This document shows, piece by piece, positions 1 to 8,459 of a stretch of DNA of 17,826 nt (position 1 is its first letter; the number at the start of each line of letters is the position of its first letter). The stretch comes from CAZZIZ01 sp964654535 (GTDB lineage Bacteria; Bacteroidota; Bacteroidia; Chitinophagales; UBA2359), in the NCBI GenBank assembly GCA_964654535.1, contig CAZZIZ010000055.1, positions 1 to 17,826 on the forward strand, given 5' to 3'. Under the pieces are notes generated by a model. The model made no database searches and was not told where the DNA came from. It was given only the letters and a program-made list of their open reading frames with translations. Position numbers and translations under genes: made by a program.

Positions 1-2
1 AT

Positions 3-206
3 GCGTGAGGGATAGAGGCCTTTGTTTAAGCTCCTGTTGGCAGAGGCAAGAAAAGCCCTCAGCTCCTTAGAGCTGGAGGGGCTTTTTGCCTCTGGCAGCA
101 CAGAGCGAGGGCCGAAAGCCCGACCCCAATTTGTCTAAGCGCCATATCGTTTTCCGTTTACGGAAGAAGCGATATGCGGGCTTTGACAGAAATTGGGGTC
201 ACGCCC
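3..206 (-). repeat. Structured intergenic repeat element, copy A
   Basis: This non-coding element reads 5' to 3' on the minus strand. It starts with GGGCGTGACCCC (206-195) and ends with TATCCCTCACGC (14-3). The terminal GCGTG and CACGC (200-204 and 3-7 on the plus strand) can pair and close the whole element. Inside are two long imperfect hairpins. One pairs 122-135 with 185-200 and continues in an inner stem, 140-156 with 161-178, around a TTTA loop. The other pairs 41-65 with 70-94 around a 4-base loop. Between them is the linker GGGGTCGGGCTTTC, on the minus strand. The same skeleton recurs on the plus strand at 13445-13642 with different hairpin arms. I recall similar GGGCGTG...CCCTCACGC elements in many flavobacterial genomes, but I cannot name the family. 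It could be a REP/MITE-like non-autonomous repeat or a structured RNA. Confidence 0.75.
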
Positions 207-251
207 ATAACCAATTGGATAAGAAAGTGCCAAATCAATGCTCTGATAACG

Positions 252-259
252 TATTTTTG
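252..259 (+). promoter_or_regulatory. Putative Bacteroidota -7 promoter element for the M1-like peptidase
   Basis: TATTTTTG matches the Bacteroidota primary sigma factor -7 consensus TAnnTTTG exactly and lies 18 bases before the ATG at 278. No TTG is found at the usual 17-23 base spacing upstream; the nearest, at 215-217, is too far away. If used, it would give a leader of roughly a dozen bases. It would place the transcription start outside repeat element A. Confidence 0.35.
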
Positions 260-277
260 GGCAAACCGAATTTTACA

Positions 278-2467
278 ATGAGAATATTTGTAAGCGCCAC
301 GATTCTACTCCTCGGGCTGGGTCTATTTGCGCAAACCAACGAAAACAAGTTTAGGCAATTGGGGCAAGAGCTCCCAACGCCCAACACTTATCGAAACGGA
401 GCTGGTGCCCCGGGTCACGACTACTGGCAACAGAAAGCCGACTACGAAATGGAAATTGAGCTTGATGACGAGGCACAAGTAATTCGTGGATCGCAAAAAG
501 TTACCTACTACAACAACTCGCCAGATCCATTGAACTACATCTGGATTCAGATGGATCAAAATATGCGCGCGAAGGATTCTGATACCTACTCCATTCAAAC
601 CTCTAAGATTGAACCGGAAATGGGCTTTCGAAACTACAAGCGTTTATTCCACGACTTCGATGGGGGTTTTAAATTGGAAAGTGTCACCGGTGTAGATGGA
701 AAGGATTTGTCGGTAACGTTGAACAAAACAATGTTGCGTATCAATCTAGAAACACCTTTGGCTCCTGGTGGATCAACTTCTTTTTCTATGAAGTGGTGGT
801 ACAACATAAATGACCGAATGGATATTGGCGGTCGTTCGGGCTACGAGTATTTCGAAGAGGACGACAACTACTTATATACTATCGCTCAGTTCTATCCACG
901 TCTCGCTGTTTACAGTGATGTGGAGGGATGGCAAAACAAACAATTCCTAGGGCGAGGGGAGTTCGCGCTGACTTTCGGGGACTTTGATGTAAAAATTACT
1001 GCACCGAAAGACCATGTTGTTGCTGCAACAGGAGATTTGTTAAACGCAGAAAAGATGCTTAGCCGTGAACAACGCAAGCGCTTGAAAGAGGCGAGAACTG
1101 CTGACAAGCCAGTTATAATAATCACGCAAGAAGAAGCGGAAGAAGCTGAGAAAAGCAAAGAAACCAAAACGAAGACTTGGCACTTTAACGCAAAGAACGT
1201 TCGCGATTTTGGTTTTGCTTCTAGTCGCAAATTTATCTGGGACGCAATGGGTGTTGAGCAGGAAGGCAAAACCATTATGGCGATGTCTTACTATCCGAAA
1301 GAGGGAAACCCTTTGTGGGAAGAGTATTCAACTTTGGCGGTTGCCAAAACGCTTGAGGTATACTCTAAGCACACGTTCCCATATCCTTATCCGAAAGCGA
1401 TATCGGTTCACGCCGCACGTATAGGAATGGAATACCCAATGATTTGTTTCAATTTTGGTAGACCTAAACCTGACGGTACTTATTCTCAGCGTACTAGAAA
1501 TGGAATGATCTCGGTTATCATTCACGAAATAGGTCACAACTACTTCCCAATGATTGTAAACTCTGACGAACGTCAGTGGACCTGGATGGACGAGGGTTTA
1601 AATACTTTTTTACAATACTTAACCGAGCAAGAGTTTGAGCCAGGATACGCTTCGCGTCGTGGACCAGCTGCAAACATTGTCGATTACATGAAAGGTGATA
1701 AAGATCGCATCAGCCCGATAATGACTAACTCGGAATCTATCTGGCAGTTTGGCTCAAACGCTTATGGAAAGCCAGCTACGGCATTAAATATTTTGCGTAA
1801 ATCAGTCATGGGTCCAGAGCTTTTTGACCACGCTTTTAAAGAGTATGCAAACCGTTGGATGTTTAAGCACCCTTCGCCGGCAGACTTTTTTAGAACGATG
1901 GAAGATGCCTCGGCATTTGATTTGGATTGGTTCTGGCGCGGTTGGTTCTATACCAATGAGCACGTTGACTTAGCGATTACTGATGTAAAGAAATACACGC
2001 TTAATTATGAAGCACCAACCGATGCTTCTGCTGCCAAGACACTTAAACCAAGTACAGGTTCACCGGCAGAGAAATTTGATTTGCGCGGTTTGGTAAGTGA
2101 AAGACGCGAAGAGTTTTTGTCAAGCATTGGAGAACGAGATAAAGAGCTGCTTGCTCGCGGGGCTAATAACTTCTACGAGCTAAGCTTTGAAAATGTTGGT
2201 GGACTGGTAATGCCAATCTTCTTGACTTTCGATTACGCCGATGGAACGACCGAAGATGTGCGTATTCCTGCGGAGATTTGGAGAATGGGAACTTCGACTA
2301 AAGCGACGAAAGTTTTTGTTCGTGAAAAGGAGATCACCAAAATTACTTTGGACAAAGATTTGGAAAGTGCCGATGTTGATACCAGTAATAATTACTGGCC
2401 ATCTGAAGAAGGGGCTGCAAATCGATTTGAAGAATTTAAGAACCGCTCCAATTCAGGCGGTAACTAA
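278..2467 (+). CDS. Exported M1 family (gluzincin) metallopeptidase, GMEYP variant
   Basis: This encodes a 729-residue zinc metallopeptidase, probably cutting peptides in the periplasm or at the cell surface. It has a signal peptide (about residues 1-19, ending GLGLFAQ) and an N-terminal beta-rich M1 domain. The zinc site is HEIGH at 416-420 with the third ligand E439 in WMDEG, giving the HEXXH-x18-E spacing of M1. The exopeptidase GAMEN motif of classical aminopeptidases is replaced by GMEYP (383-387), so its specificity may differ from the canonical M1 enzyme at 6621-8368. The frame stays open upstream to 86, but that extension lies inside repeat element A and lacks a signal peptide. The ATG at 278 starts exactly at the signal peptide, so I chose it. 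It stands alone, ending just before a terminator. The M1 assignment is firm; the substrate is unknown. Confidence 0.9.
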   Translation: MRIFVSATILLLGLGLFAQTNENKFRQLGQELPTPNTYRNGAGAPGHDYWQQKADYEMEIELDDEAQVIRGSQKVTYYNNSPDPLNYIWIQMDQNMRAKDSDTYSIQTSKIEPEMGFRNYKRLFHDFDGGFKLESVTGVDGKDLSVTLNKTMLRINLETPLAPGGSTSFSMKWWYNINDRMDIGGRSGYEYFEEDDNYLYTIAQFYPRLAVYSDVEGWQNKQFLGRGEFALTFGDFDVKITAPKDHVVAATGDLLNAEKMLSREQRKRLKEARTADKPVIIITQEEAEEAEKSKETKTKTWHFNAKNVRDFGFASSRKFIWDAMGVEQEGKTIMAMSYYPKEGNPLWEEYSTLAVAKTLEVYSKHTFPYPYPKAISVHAARIGMEYPMICFNFGRPKPDGTYSQRTRNGMISVIIHEIGHNYFPMIVNSDERQWTWMDEGLNTFLQYLTEQEFEPGYASRRGPAANIVDYMKGDKDRISPIMTNSESIWQFGSNAYGKPATALNILRKSVMGPELFDHAFKEYANRWMFKHPSPADFFRTMEDASAFDLDWFWRGWFYTNEHVDLAITDVKKYTLNYEAPTDASAAKTLKPSTGSPAEKFDLRGLVSERREEFLSSIGERDKELLARGANNFYELSFENVGGLVMPIFLTFDYADGTTEDVRIPAEIWRMGTSTKATKVFVREKEITKITLDKDLESADVDTSNNYWPSEEGAANRFEEFKNRSNSGGN

Positions 2468-2469
2468 TT

Positions 2470-2503
2470 AAAAAAGCCCCGACCATTTGGTCGGGGCTTT
2501 TTT
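2470..2503. terminator. Bidirectional intrinsic terminator between convergent genes
   Basis: A perfect 15-base stem, AAAAAAGCCCCGACC (2470-2484), with loop ATTT and the complementary arm at 2489-2503. Both strands end in a T-run after a GC-rich stem, so it can stop transcription from the M1-like gene on the left (stop at 2467) and from the Asp-box gene on the right (stop at 2520). Confidence 0.92.
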
Positions 2504-2519
2504 AATTCTCTCTATGGAA

Positions 2520-5500
2520 TTAGCGTAAGAAGCCAGTGTACCAGGGCATTCCCAGGCTGTAGGTTTTAATGTACTTGTTGTACAACTGCTTTCCTCCACC
2601 GCGCTTTCCCGCAACCTTGTCGTCTAGGTAATCATCGAAAGAAGTAAACTTTATTTGACTCAGCTCAGCTTCTGCTAATGCCTCGTTAACTGCAAGTAAA
2701 TCGCTTTCAATAAATGAGTTGAATTCGCTTTCGACTTCAGCTACATCTTTAACCAGCGCGTCCGTATTTGCCATCTGTGTTGCCGATGGCTTTCCTGGAT
2801 AACCGCTCACACGTCTATATAAGTCCGCAACCTTCTCGCGAATCTTTTCTTCTTCGTCTACGTAGAAATCTCCGCCCATTGCAACAATAGAATTGTTGAA
2901 GGCTTCTGCTTTTTCAGTCAAGGCGGAAAGAGTCTCTTCTAGCGCTTCGTTCTCAACCTTCTTTGCGCTTTCCTGAATTTCATCCATCGCATTGTAAAAG
3001 TGACCGAGCTTCTGACTCATATCATAAAGCTTCATAGTGTACTCGCGCTGCTGTTTTCTTTCCGAAACAGGGTAGGGTGAATCAGGATCATAATTGAGCG
3101 TAAACGTTGTTTCGTAAACCTCTTTGCCCTTAACGACCTTGGCTTTGTAGGTTCCGGTTTCTATGTTCGGACCAAACAAAGTCCCGAAGAGTGCCATTCT
3201 ATTATTGGTTGGTGCCGACTTTGGCTTTTCCAAGTTGGTCGGCATCTCCACGATGTTTATTCCAGCACGTTTGCCCGCCGGCAACACTTTAATTAAACTA
3301 TCCTGAGCGTTGTACACCTCTACAAACATTTTCCCGAAGGTGTGTCGCTTTTTCATGTAATAAACTATTCGTGCATTGTTGTTGGGGTTTCCGGCCACAT
3401 AGTTTCCAGCGCCACCAAACCAACCTCCGCCTTCACTCGGATCTTGCAAGACGTTTTTCTTGGTGTCAAAAAAGACCAAGGTTTCATCAAGAATTTCTTC
3501 TTGCATTTGTCTCAGCGGCGAAATGTCATCAATTAAAATAGCACCACGACCGTGTGTCGCCATCACCAAAGTGTTTTCTTTTGGATGCATCACCATTTCG
3601 CGTACCCCAACTTTGGGCATATTGTTCGTGAAACGAGACCACATCTTACCGGCGTCAACACTAACGTACAAACCAAACTCGGTTCCCAAAAAGAGTAAGT
3701 TCTCAGATTCTAGATCTTCTATCACGCTTAAGGCATATCCTTCTATGTCTTCGCTAGCAAGCGATGTCCAGGTTGCACCCATATCGTCAGTGCGATAAAT
3801 GTAGGTGGCCTTGTCTCCCGTGCGATGTCCATCGAAGCTTACATAAGCGCGCGATCGGTCATATCGACTTGCTTCAATATCTGTAACCCAAGTGTTGGCA
3901 GGCAATCCTTCTATGTTTGCGACGACATTTTTCCAAGTGCCTCCACCATTGCTGCTTACTTGTAAGTTGCCGTCATCCGTTCCAACCCAAATGGTGTTTG
4001 GGTCTTTTGGTGATTCGGCAATTGTGTAAATAGTGCAATGGTTTTCCGCAGTAGAGTTGTCAATTGATAGCCCTCCCGATTTACTTTGTTCCAATTTACT
4101 TGCATCATTCGTGGTTAAGTCTGGACTAATGATTGACCAGCTTTCTCCACGATCTTCGGTTTTAAACAAATACTGCGAACCGAAATACATGCGCTCCTTG
4201 TTACTCCCGCTTAGGTGAATCGGGCTGTTCCAATTGAAACGATACTTTTCGTTCTTGTCTGTTGGTGCAGGCTTTATGTCCTTACTTACTTTGGTTTTCT
4301 TGTTGTAGCGCACAATGTTGCCGCCTTGATACTCGCAGTAAACAATATCCTCATCACTCGGGTGGCGAAAAGAATAAAAACCATCACCACCAAACGTTGC
4401 AGTCCAATCTGCATTTGTTATTCCCCCGGCTTTTTTACTTGGCGCAAACCAAGATCCGTTATCCTGCAAGCCACCGTAAACATTAAATGGTTCGGCGTTG
4501 TCAATACTAATGCGGTAGAATTGAGAAATGGGAAGGTTCATAAACATCTTGAAACTCTTCGCGCCGTCGTACGATTCGTAAACGCCACCATCGGTTCCTA
4601 TCAGCACATGTTTAGTATTGTTGGGGTCTACCCATACATCGTGAATGTCAGAGTGTACTCCACTTTGAATGGTGCGAAAAATGTTACCCCCATCTTTACT
4701 CACTACCAGGTTCAAGCCACATTTGTAAACGACATCTTCATCTTTAGGGTCTACGACAATTCGCGAAAAGTAGAATGGTCTAACTGCAGTGTTAAACTCG
4801 TCGCTCACCATCTTCCAGCTTGCTCCCGCATCGTCAGAACGATAAAGCCCTTTCTTTTCTTTGTCTTTAACTTCTATGCTCGCATAAATCCTATTTCCGT
4901 TTGAAGGAGCAACGCCAATGGCAATTCTGCCCAGCATTTCATCAGGAAATCCATTGTGAATTTTTTTCCAACTAGCCCCAGCATTTACACTTTTGTAAAG
5001 TCCGCTATTCCCGCCGTAACCAGAATCAAAATTCCAAGGCTCGCGTCGATGGTCCCACATGGATGCATATAGAACCTTAGGGTTCTCGGGATCCATGGCA
5101 ATGTCGGCTGCGCCAGTGTTTTCATCTATAAAGAACACGCGTTCCCAATTATCTCCACCATCGGTAGTTTTATAAACTCCGCGTTCTTCATTTGCATCCC
5201 AAAGATGTCCCTGAACCGCTACGTATACGGTGCTCGAGTTGCTTGGGTCAATAACCATATTGCTTATTCGTTCAGAGTCTTCAAGCCCCATGTTTTTCCA
5301 AGTGTTGCCACCGTTGGTAGACTTGTATATTCCGGTACCAACCGAAACGCTATTACGAACCCAAGGTTCGCCTGTACCCACCCAAACGACTTTTGGGTCG
5401 TTGGGGTCTACCATGACTTTTCCAATGCTCTGTGTGTGCTTGTCGAATATCGGATCAAAGTACGATCCTGCGGAAACAGATTTCCATACACCGCCCCCTG

Positions 5501-5705
5501 CGGCCCCAACAAAAATCGTTGTTGGATCATTTTCTACAGCGCAAAGACTAGAAACCCGACCGCTCGTGGAGGCGGGCCCTAAGTGTCTTGCGCGAAGCGA
5601 ACCAAAGATGTCTTTACCCTCGAAAGGCGAGGCCGGTTCGTCTTGAGCAGAAAGTGATAAAGTAAAAAAGCCAAGGGACAGAAAAAATACTAGATACTTT
5701 TTCAT
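2520..5705 (-). CDS. Large exported Asp-box/VPS10-like beta-propeller protein
   Basis: This is a 1061-residue exported protein often annotated in Bacteroidota as a glycosyl hydrolase, a VPS10/sortilin-domain protein or a BNR-repeat protein. It has a signal peptide (1-21, ending SLSAQ). Residues about 35-730 form one or two propellers with many Asp-boxes (S/T-x-D/N-x-G-x-x-W), near 129-136, 181-187, 239-246, 290-297, 516-523, 584-591, 639-646 and 682-689, with a weaker one near 336. MATHGRG (715-721) closes the propeller region. The last 330 residues include a strand-rich part, then a helical, probably coiled-coil stretch. No catalytic sialidase residues can be assigned, so hydrolase activity is doubtful; a ligand- or peptide-binding role is equally possible. 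The ATG at 5705 starts the signal peptide; the longer open frame upstream reads through the neighbouring gene out of frame. It is the last gene of a probable operon, 10 bases after the LolA-like gene. Confidence 0.85.
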   Translation of the reverse strand: MKKYLVFFLSLGFFTLSLSAQDEPASPFEGKDIFGSLRARHLGPASTSGRVSSLCAVENDPTTIFVGAAGGGVWKSVSAGSYFDPIFDKHTQSIGKVMVDPNDPKVVWVGTGEPWVRNSVSVGTGIYKSTNGGNTWKNMGLEDSERISNMVIDPSNSSTVYVAVQGHLWDANEERGVYKTTDGGDNWERVFFIDENTGAADIAMDPENPKVLYASMWDHRREPWNFDSGYGGNSGLYKSVNAGASWKKIHNGFPDEMLGRIAIGVAPSNGNRIYASIEVKDKEKKGLYRSDDAGASWKMVSDEFNTAVRPFYFSRIVVDPKDEDVVYKCGLNLVVSKDGGNIFRTIQSGVHSDIHDVWVDPNNTKHVLIGTDGGVYESYDGAKSFKMFMNLPISQFYRISIDNAEPFNVYGGLQDNGSWFAPSKKAGGITNADWTATFGGDGFYSFRHPSDEDIVYCEYQGGNIVRYNKKTKVSKDIKPAPTDKNEKYRFNWNSPIHLSGSNKERMYFGSQYLFKTEDRGESWSIISPDLTTNDASKLEQSKSGGLSIDNSTAENHCTIYTIAESPKDPNTIWVGTDDGNLQVSSNGGGTWKNVVANIEGLPANTWVTDIEASRYDRSRAYVSFDGHRTGDKATYIYRTDDMGATWTSLASEDIEGYALSVIEDLESENLLFLGTEFGLYVSVDAGKMWSRFTNNMPKVGVREMVMHPKENTLVMATHGRGAILIDDISPLRQMQEEILDETLVFFDTKKNVLQDPSEGGGWFGGAGNYVAGNPNNNARIVYYMKKRHTFGKMFVEVYNAQDSLIKVLPAGKRAGINIVEMPTNLEKPKSAPTNNRMALFGTLFGPNIETGTYKAKVVKGKEVYETTFTLNYDPDSPYPVSERKQQREYTMKLYDMSQKLGHFYNAMDEIQESAKKVENEALEETLSALTEKAEAFNNSIVAMGGDFYVDEEEKIREKVADLYRRVSGYPGKPSATQMANTDALVKDVAEVESEFNSFIESDLLAVNEALAEAELSQIKFTSFDDYLDDKVAGKRGGGKQLYNKYIKTYSLGMPWYTGFLR

Positions 5706-5715
5706 ATGCCTTGTA

Positions 5716-6576
5716 TTAGTTGTTTGCTTTCTTCTTCTTTTCGCGCATCTTTTTTCCCTTCTTCTTCGCCGCTTTCTTTGCGTCTTCTGCAGACTCTTCG
5801 ACAGCAGCAGGCTTAGCTTCCATTGCTTCTTCGGCTGGAGCAGCTTCGCCTTCGGCCATAGGCATAGAGAATAGTGCCATGTCAACATCTACATTAGCTT
5901 CAATTGTCTCCATTGTAATCTTCTGAAAGGTTTCGCCGTTCATCTTGGATTCCATGAAGAATGGCATCATAACGCCGTTTACTTCTTGGTAGTCACTTAC
6001 AAACGTTTGAGAGAATTGTCCCTTTGCTGGCCCTGATGCCATCTCTGAGCTTTGCATAACAGGAACAAAAAGCTCGCTATCGAAATAATGATACTCTACT
6101 GTACCATCTGCCTTTGAGAGCTTAAGCTTGTAAGTCTCCGTACCCTCAACAGTTTCGGTGCCTTCAAGCGAAACCTTGTGACCCTTCTTGGCATAATCAA
6201 TATAACCAGCCTCAAATGTTGATCTGGTAAATTCTTTAGCCTCTTCTTCTGGCATCTTTTGAGCAGAGTCTCCGCCTTGGAATGGATTGATCATCCAAGC
6301 GGTCTCACCGTCGTATGCCTGTATCAAGGTTTTTCCTTGAATGTTAATTTCGAAGTGCTGTAAGTTTGGTCGTACCGAATACATCGTGCCCGGTAGCTCC
6401 ATTGGACCCATTGAAACCGTTGCAGTCATTTTTAGGTTTTCAAGTTCAGCCATTGCTTCGGCTCCGCCCAATGTTTCAATTGATTTTGCGATCAATTCAT
6501 CTGCGGTCATTTCTTGTGCCTGTAGACCGGCCAGCGCAAAAAGGCTGAACATTAGAGTTAGAATTTTTCCTTTCAT
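5716..6576 (-). CDS. LolA-like (outer membrane lipoprotein-sorting protein type) exported protein with lysine-rich tail
   Basis: This encodes a 286-residue periplasmic or surface protein. It has a signal peptide (1-21, ending GLQAQ), with no lipobox cysteine. Residues about 22-240 resemble the LolA/LolB-like half-barrel proteins that Bacteroidota annotations call outer membrane lipoprotein-sorting proteins. Matching features are an early helix with ELIAKSIETLGG and repeated strands with YDGETAWMINP, TYKLKLSKADGTVEYHYFD and NGVMMPFFMESK. The last 45 residues are low complexity: Ala/Glu-rich, then strongly basic, ending KKGKKMREKKKKANN. This tail is not part of the fold. The gene lies 44 bases after the M1 aminopeptidase gene and 10 bases before the Asp-box gene, so the three are probably co-transcribed. 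A true role in lipoprotein transport is unproven; these proteins are often lineage-specific and function unknown. Confidence 0.7.
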   Translation of the reverse strand: MKGKILTLMFSLFALAGLQAQEMTADELIAKSIETLGGAEAMAELENLKMTATVSMGPMELPGTMYSVRPNLQHFEINIQGKTLIQAYDGETAWMINPFQGGDSAQKMPEEEAKEFTRSTFEAGYIDYAKKGHKVSLEGTETVEGTETYKLKLSKADGTVEYHYFDSELFVPVMQSSEMASGPAKGQFSQTFVSDYQEVNGVMMPFFMESKMNGETFQKITMETIEANVDVDMALFSMPMAEGEAAPAEEAMEAKPAAVEESAEDAKKAAKKKGKKMREKKKKANN

Positions 6577-6620
6577 AGTTTTTTGTGTTTTAATTGTACT
6601 AGGAGAATTAGGTGCGCCAA

Positions 6621-8368
6621 TTAGTCAACGCTCTCATACAAGACCCAACAATAGGGATCCAGTTTTAGTTCTTTTACTTGCTTATTAAGTTTAAACTTTA
6701 TTTTTTGTTTTTTCTTGTCGGCTACATCCGCAACAAGCAATTCTTCACTGCCGTCTTCAAAAACAACCAGCAATTCCAAAGGAAAACTCTTAGCCTTTGA
6801 TTGTGTCTGCGTAATGCCAAATTCCATCTGTTTGCGCTTTTGCTCCCACTTGGTTTTTATTTGTGGATGCTGACCTTCGTGAATCCACTGATTAAAGAAT
6901 TCGTCAAGTTGCATACCCGAGACGGTTTCCATGACATTCTTTAGATCATCGGTGTAGGCATTGCTCTCTTTGAAGTCTTGGTAGTATTGACGAATACCTT
7001 TTTTAAATACACTATCGCCAACTTTCTTTCTAAGCATATGCAGCACTATTGCGCCCTTTTCATAAGAGTTTGTATTAAGTAACTTGTTGTAATTTTTAAC
7101 GCTAGTGTCAACAACAGGATTTTTAAAACCATTTTTGTAGCTCAGTACATCCTCACGCACCTTTCTCATTCCATCTTGAAAAGCTTGGTCGTCATAGGCC
7201 CACTCTTTAAAAAGTTCTGTGAAGTAAGTTGCAAAACCTTCGCTTAACCAAATGTGGTGCCAGTCGTTTTCTGAAGCAGAGTCACCAAACCATTGGTGCG
7301 CAATTTCGTGCGCAATTAAGCTTTCATGTTTTTGATGCCCCGTAACCGAATCTTCAAAGTAAAAAATAGCACCAGCATTTTCCATTCCGCCATAACGAGT
7401 TTTAGATTGCACATTAGCCAGCTTCTCGTAGGGGTAAGGCGCAACGTACTCTTCAAAAAACTCCAAGACTCTTATTGCTAAAGAGTAATCTTTAAAACCC
7501 TCGTCTTTGTTTTCTGGATAGACCCAAGACTGGATTGGAATTTTGTTGTGCAGCCCTGCAAGCTGAACCGCGAATGGCGCAACACCAATGACCATTACTT
7601 TGGTTGGCAGTTTTACACTAGACTTCCAATGCGTAAGCTTTGTGTTTTCGTCGATATTGGTTTCTTCAAACTGAAAACCATTAGAAACAACTTGATAGTG
7701 ATCAGGTGCGGTAACTATAAATTCAACCGTAGCCTTGTCGCTTGGATGATCCACGCAAGGCAACCAGTGATGTGCNNNNNNNNNNNNNNNNNNNNNNNNN
7801 NNNNNNNNNNNNNNNNNNNNNNNNNNNNNNNNNNNNNNNNNNNNNNNNNNNNNNNNNNNNNNNNNNNNNNNNNNNATTCAACCGTAGCCTTGTCGCTTGG
7901 ATGATCCACGCAAGGCAACCAGTGATGTGCTCGATTTGGCCAATTGTCTCCAAAGAATGAGCGATCACCAAATTTGTTTTTTGCTATTATCAACCCGTCC
8001 GCGGGCTCGCCGGAGTAGTTTACGATTAAACTGATCTTGCCCCTTTGGGATTCAGGAAAGTTTATTGTTAGTCTTTCGCCAGTGTGTTTGAAGTCCAAGG
8101 TTTCCCCTTCATATATGACTGAAGAGACCTCCATGCCCTTCTGACCACTTTTGGAAACAAGATCAAGCCCGAATTCATTGACGGCTTCATTTAGCATCAA
8201 GTCTATATGAGCCTGACCCTTAATAATATTGTTTTTATCGTTAAGCTCAAGCTCGAAGACATAGTGAAGAATATCCACCCCTTCAACACGAGGGTAGCCA
8301 TCACTCTCTTGGGCAAATAGTGTAAAACAGAAGAATAAAAACAGGAGTGTGGAAACAGTAATTTTCAT
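6621..8368 (-). CDS. Exported M1 aminopeptidase, interrupted by an assembly gap
   Basis: This encodes a classical M1 zinc aminopeptidase that removes N-terminal residues from peptides, probably in the periplasm. The signal peptide is residues 1-20 (ending FTLFAQ). As printed, 100 Ns break the gene at 7776-7875. The 55 bases on each side of the gap (7721-7775 and 7876-7930) are identical. Collapsing them removes 155 bases, keeps the frame and gives a 530-residue protein reading straight through AHHWLPCVDHPSDKATVEF. In that numbering the substrate motif GGMENAG is at 275-281, HEIAHQWFG starts at H302 and the third zinc ligand is E325 (LSEGFATY), so the active site is complete. At about 530 residues it lacks the large C-terminal domain of long M1 enzymes. 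It is the first gene of a probable operon with the LolA-like and Asp-box genes and is divergent from dnaN. Function is secure; the exact sequence at the junction is inferred. Confidence 0.9.
7721..7775. repeat. Left copy of 55-base duplication flanking the N gap (assembly artefact)
   Basis: These 55 bases are identical to 7876-7930 on the far side of the Ns. Both encode the same stretch of the M1 aminopeptidase. The copy runs exactly to the first N, as expected when two contigs that overlap by a k-mer length are scaffolded without being merged. Confidence 0.93.
7776..7875. other. Assembly gap of 100 Ns
   Basis: Exactly 100 Ns, a conventional placeholder for a scaffold gap of unknown size. 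The flanking contig ends overlap by 55 bases, so the real gap is probably absent (negative length), and no sequence is likely to be missing. Confidence 0.95.
7876..7930. repeat. Right copy of 55-base duplication flanking the N gap (assembly artefact)
   Basis: Identical to 7721-7775. It begins directly after the last N. Only one of the two copies should exist in the genome, because the M1 reading frame is continuous when they are merged and broken when both are kept. Confidence 0.93.
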
Positions 8369-8459
8369 GAGCCTGCAAAATAGAATTTACGCTTGATAAT
8401 ACGGCGTATTTCTCTGTCCCTTGCACTCGGATTGCGTATTTTAGAGGCAAATATTTAAG

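Noticed and set aside
41..94. Hairpin as a stand-alone transcription terminator
   Set aside because: The stem is strong but lacks a clean T-run after it on either strand, and it is better explained as one arm of repeat element A.
4215..4904. 229-codon open frame on the plus strand inside the Asp-box gene
   Set aside because: It lies wholly antisense to a strongly supported gene, has no recognisable domain, and its composition is that expected of an antisense shadow.
7721..7930. Direct repeats as CRISPR, insertion-sequence target duplication or attachment sites
   Set aside because: Only two copies, exactly bounded by the Ns and coding for the same protein segment; an assembly overlap explains them fully.
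7723..7971. Short frames crossing the Ns on both strands
   Set aside because: They exist only because unknown bases contain no stops and the flanks are a duplicated contig end; they vanish once the overlap is merged.
6621..8368. M1 aminopeptidase as a pseudogene or two split genes
   Set aside because: The break coincides with an assembly gap with duplicated edges; the merged frame is intact with all catalytic residues.
8369..8459. Divergent promoter between the M1 operon and dnaN
   Set aside because: Promoters must be here, but neither strand has an exact TAnnTTTG with a well-spaced TTG; only partial matches, so no site is called.
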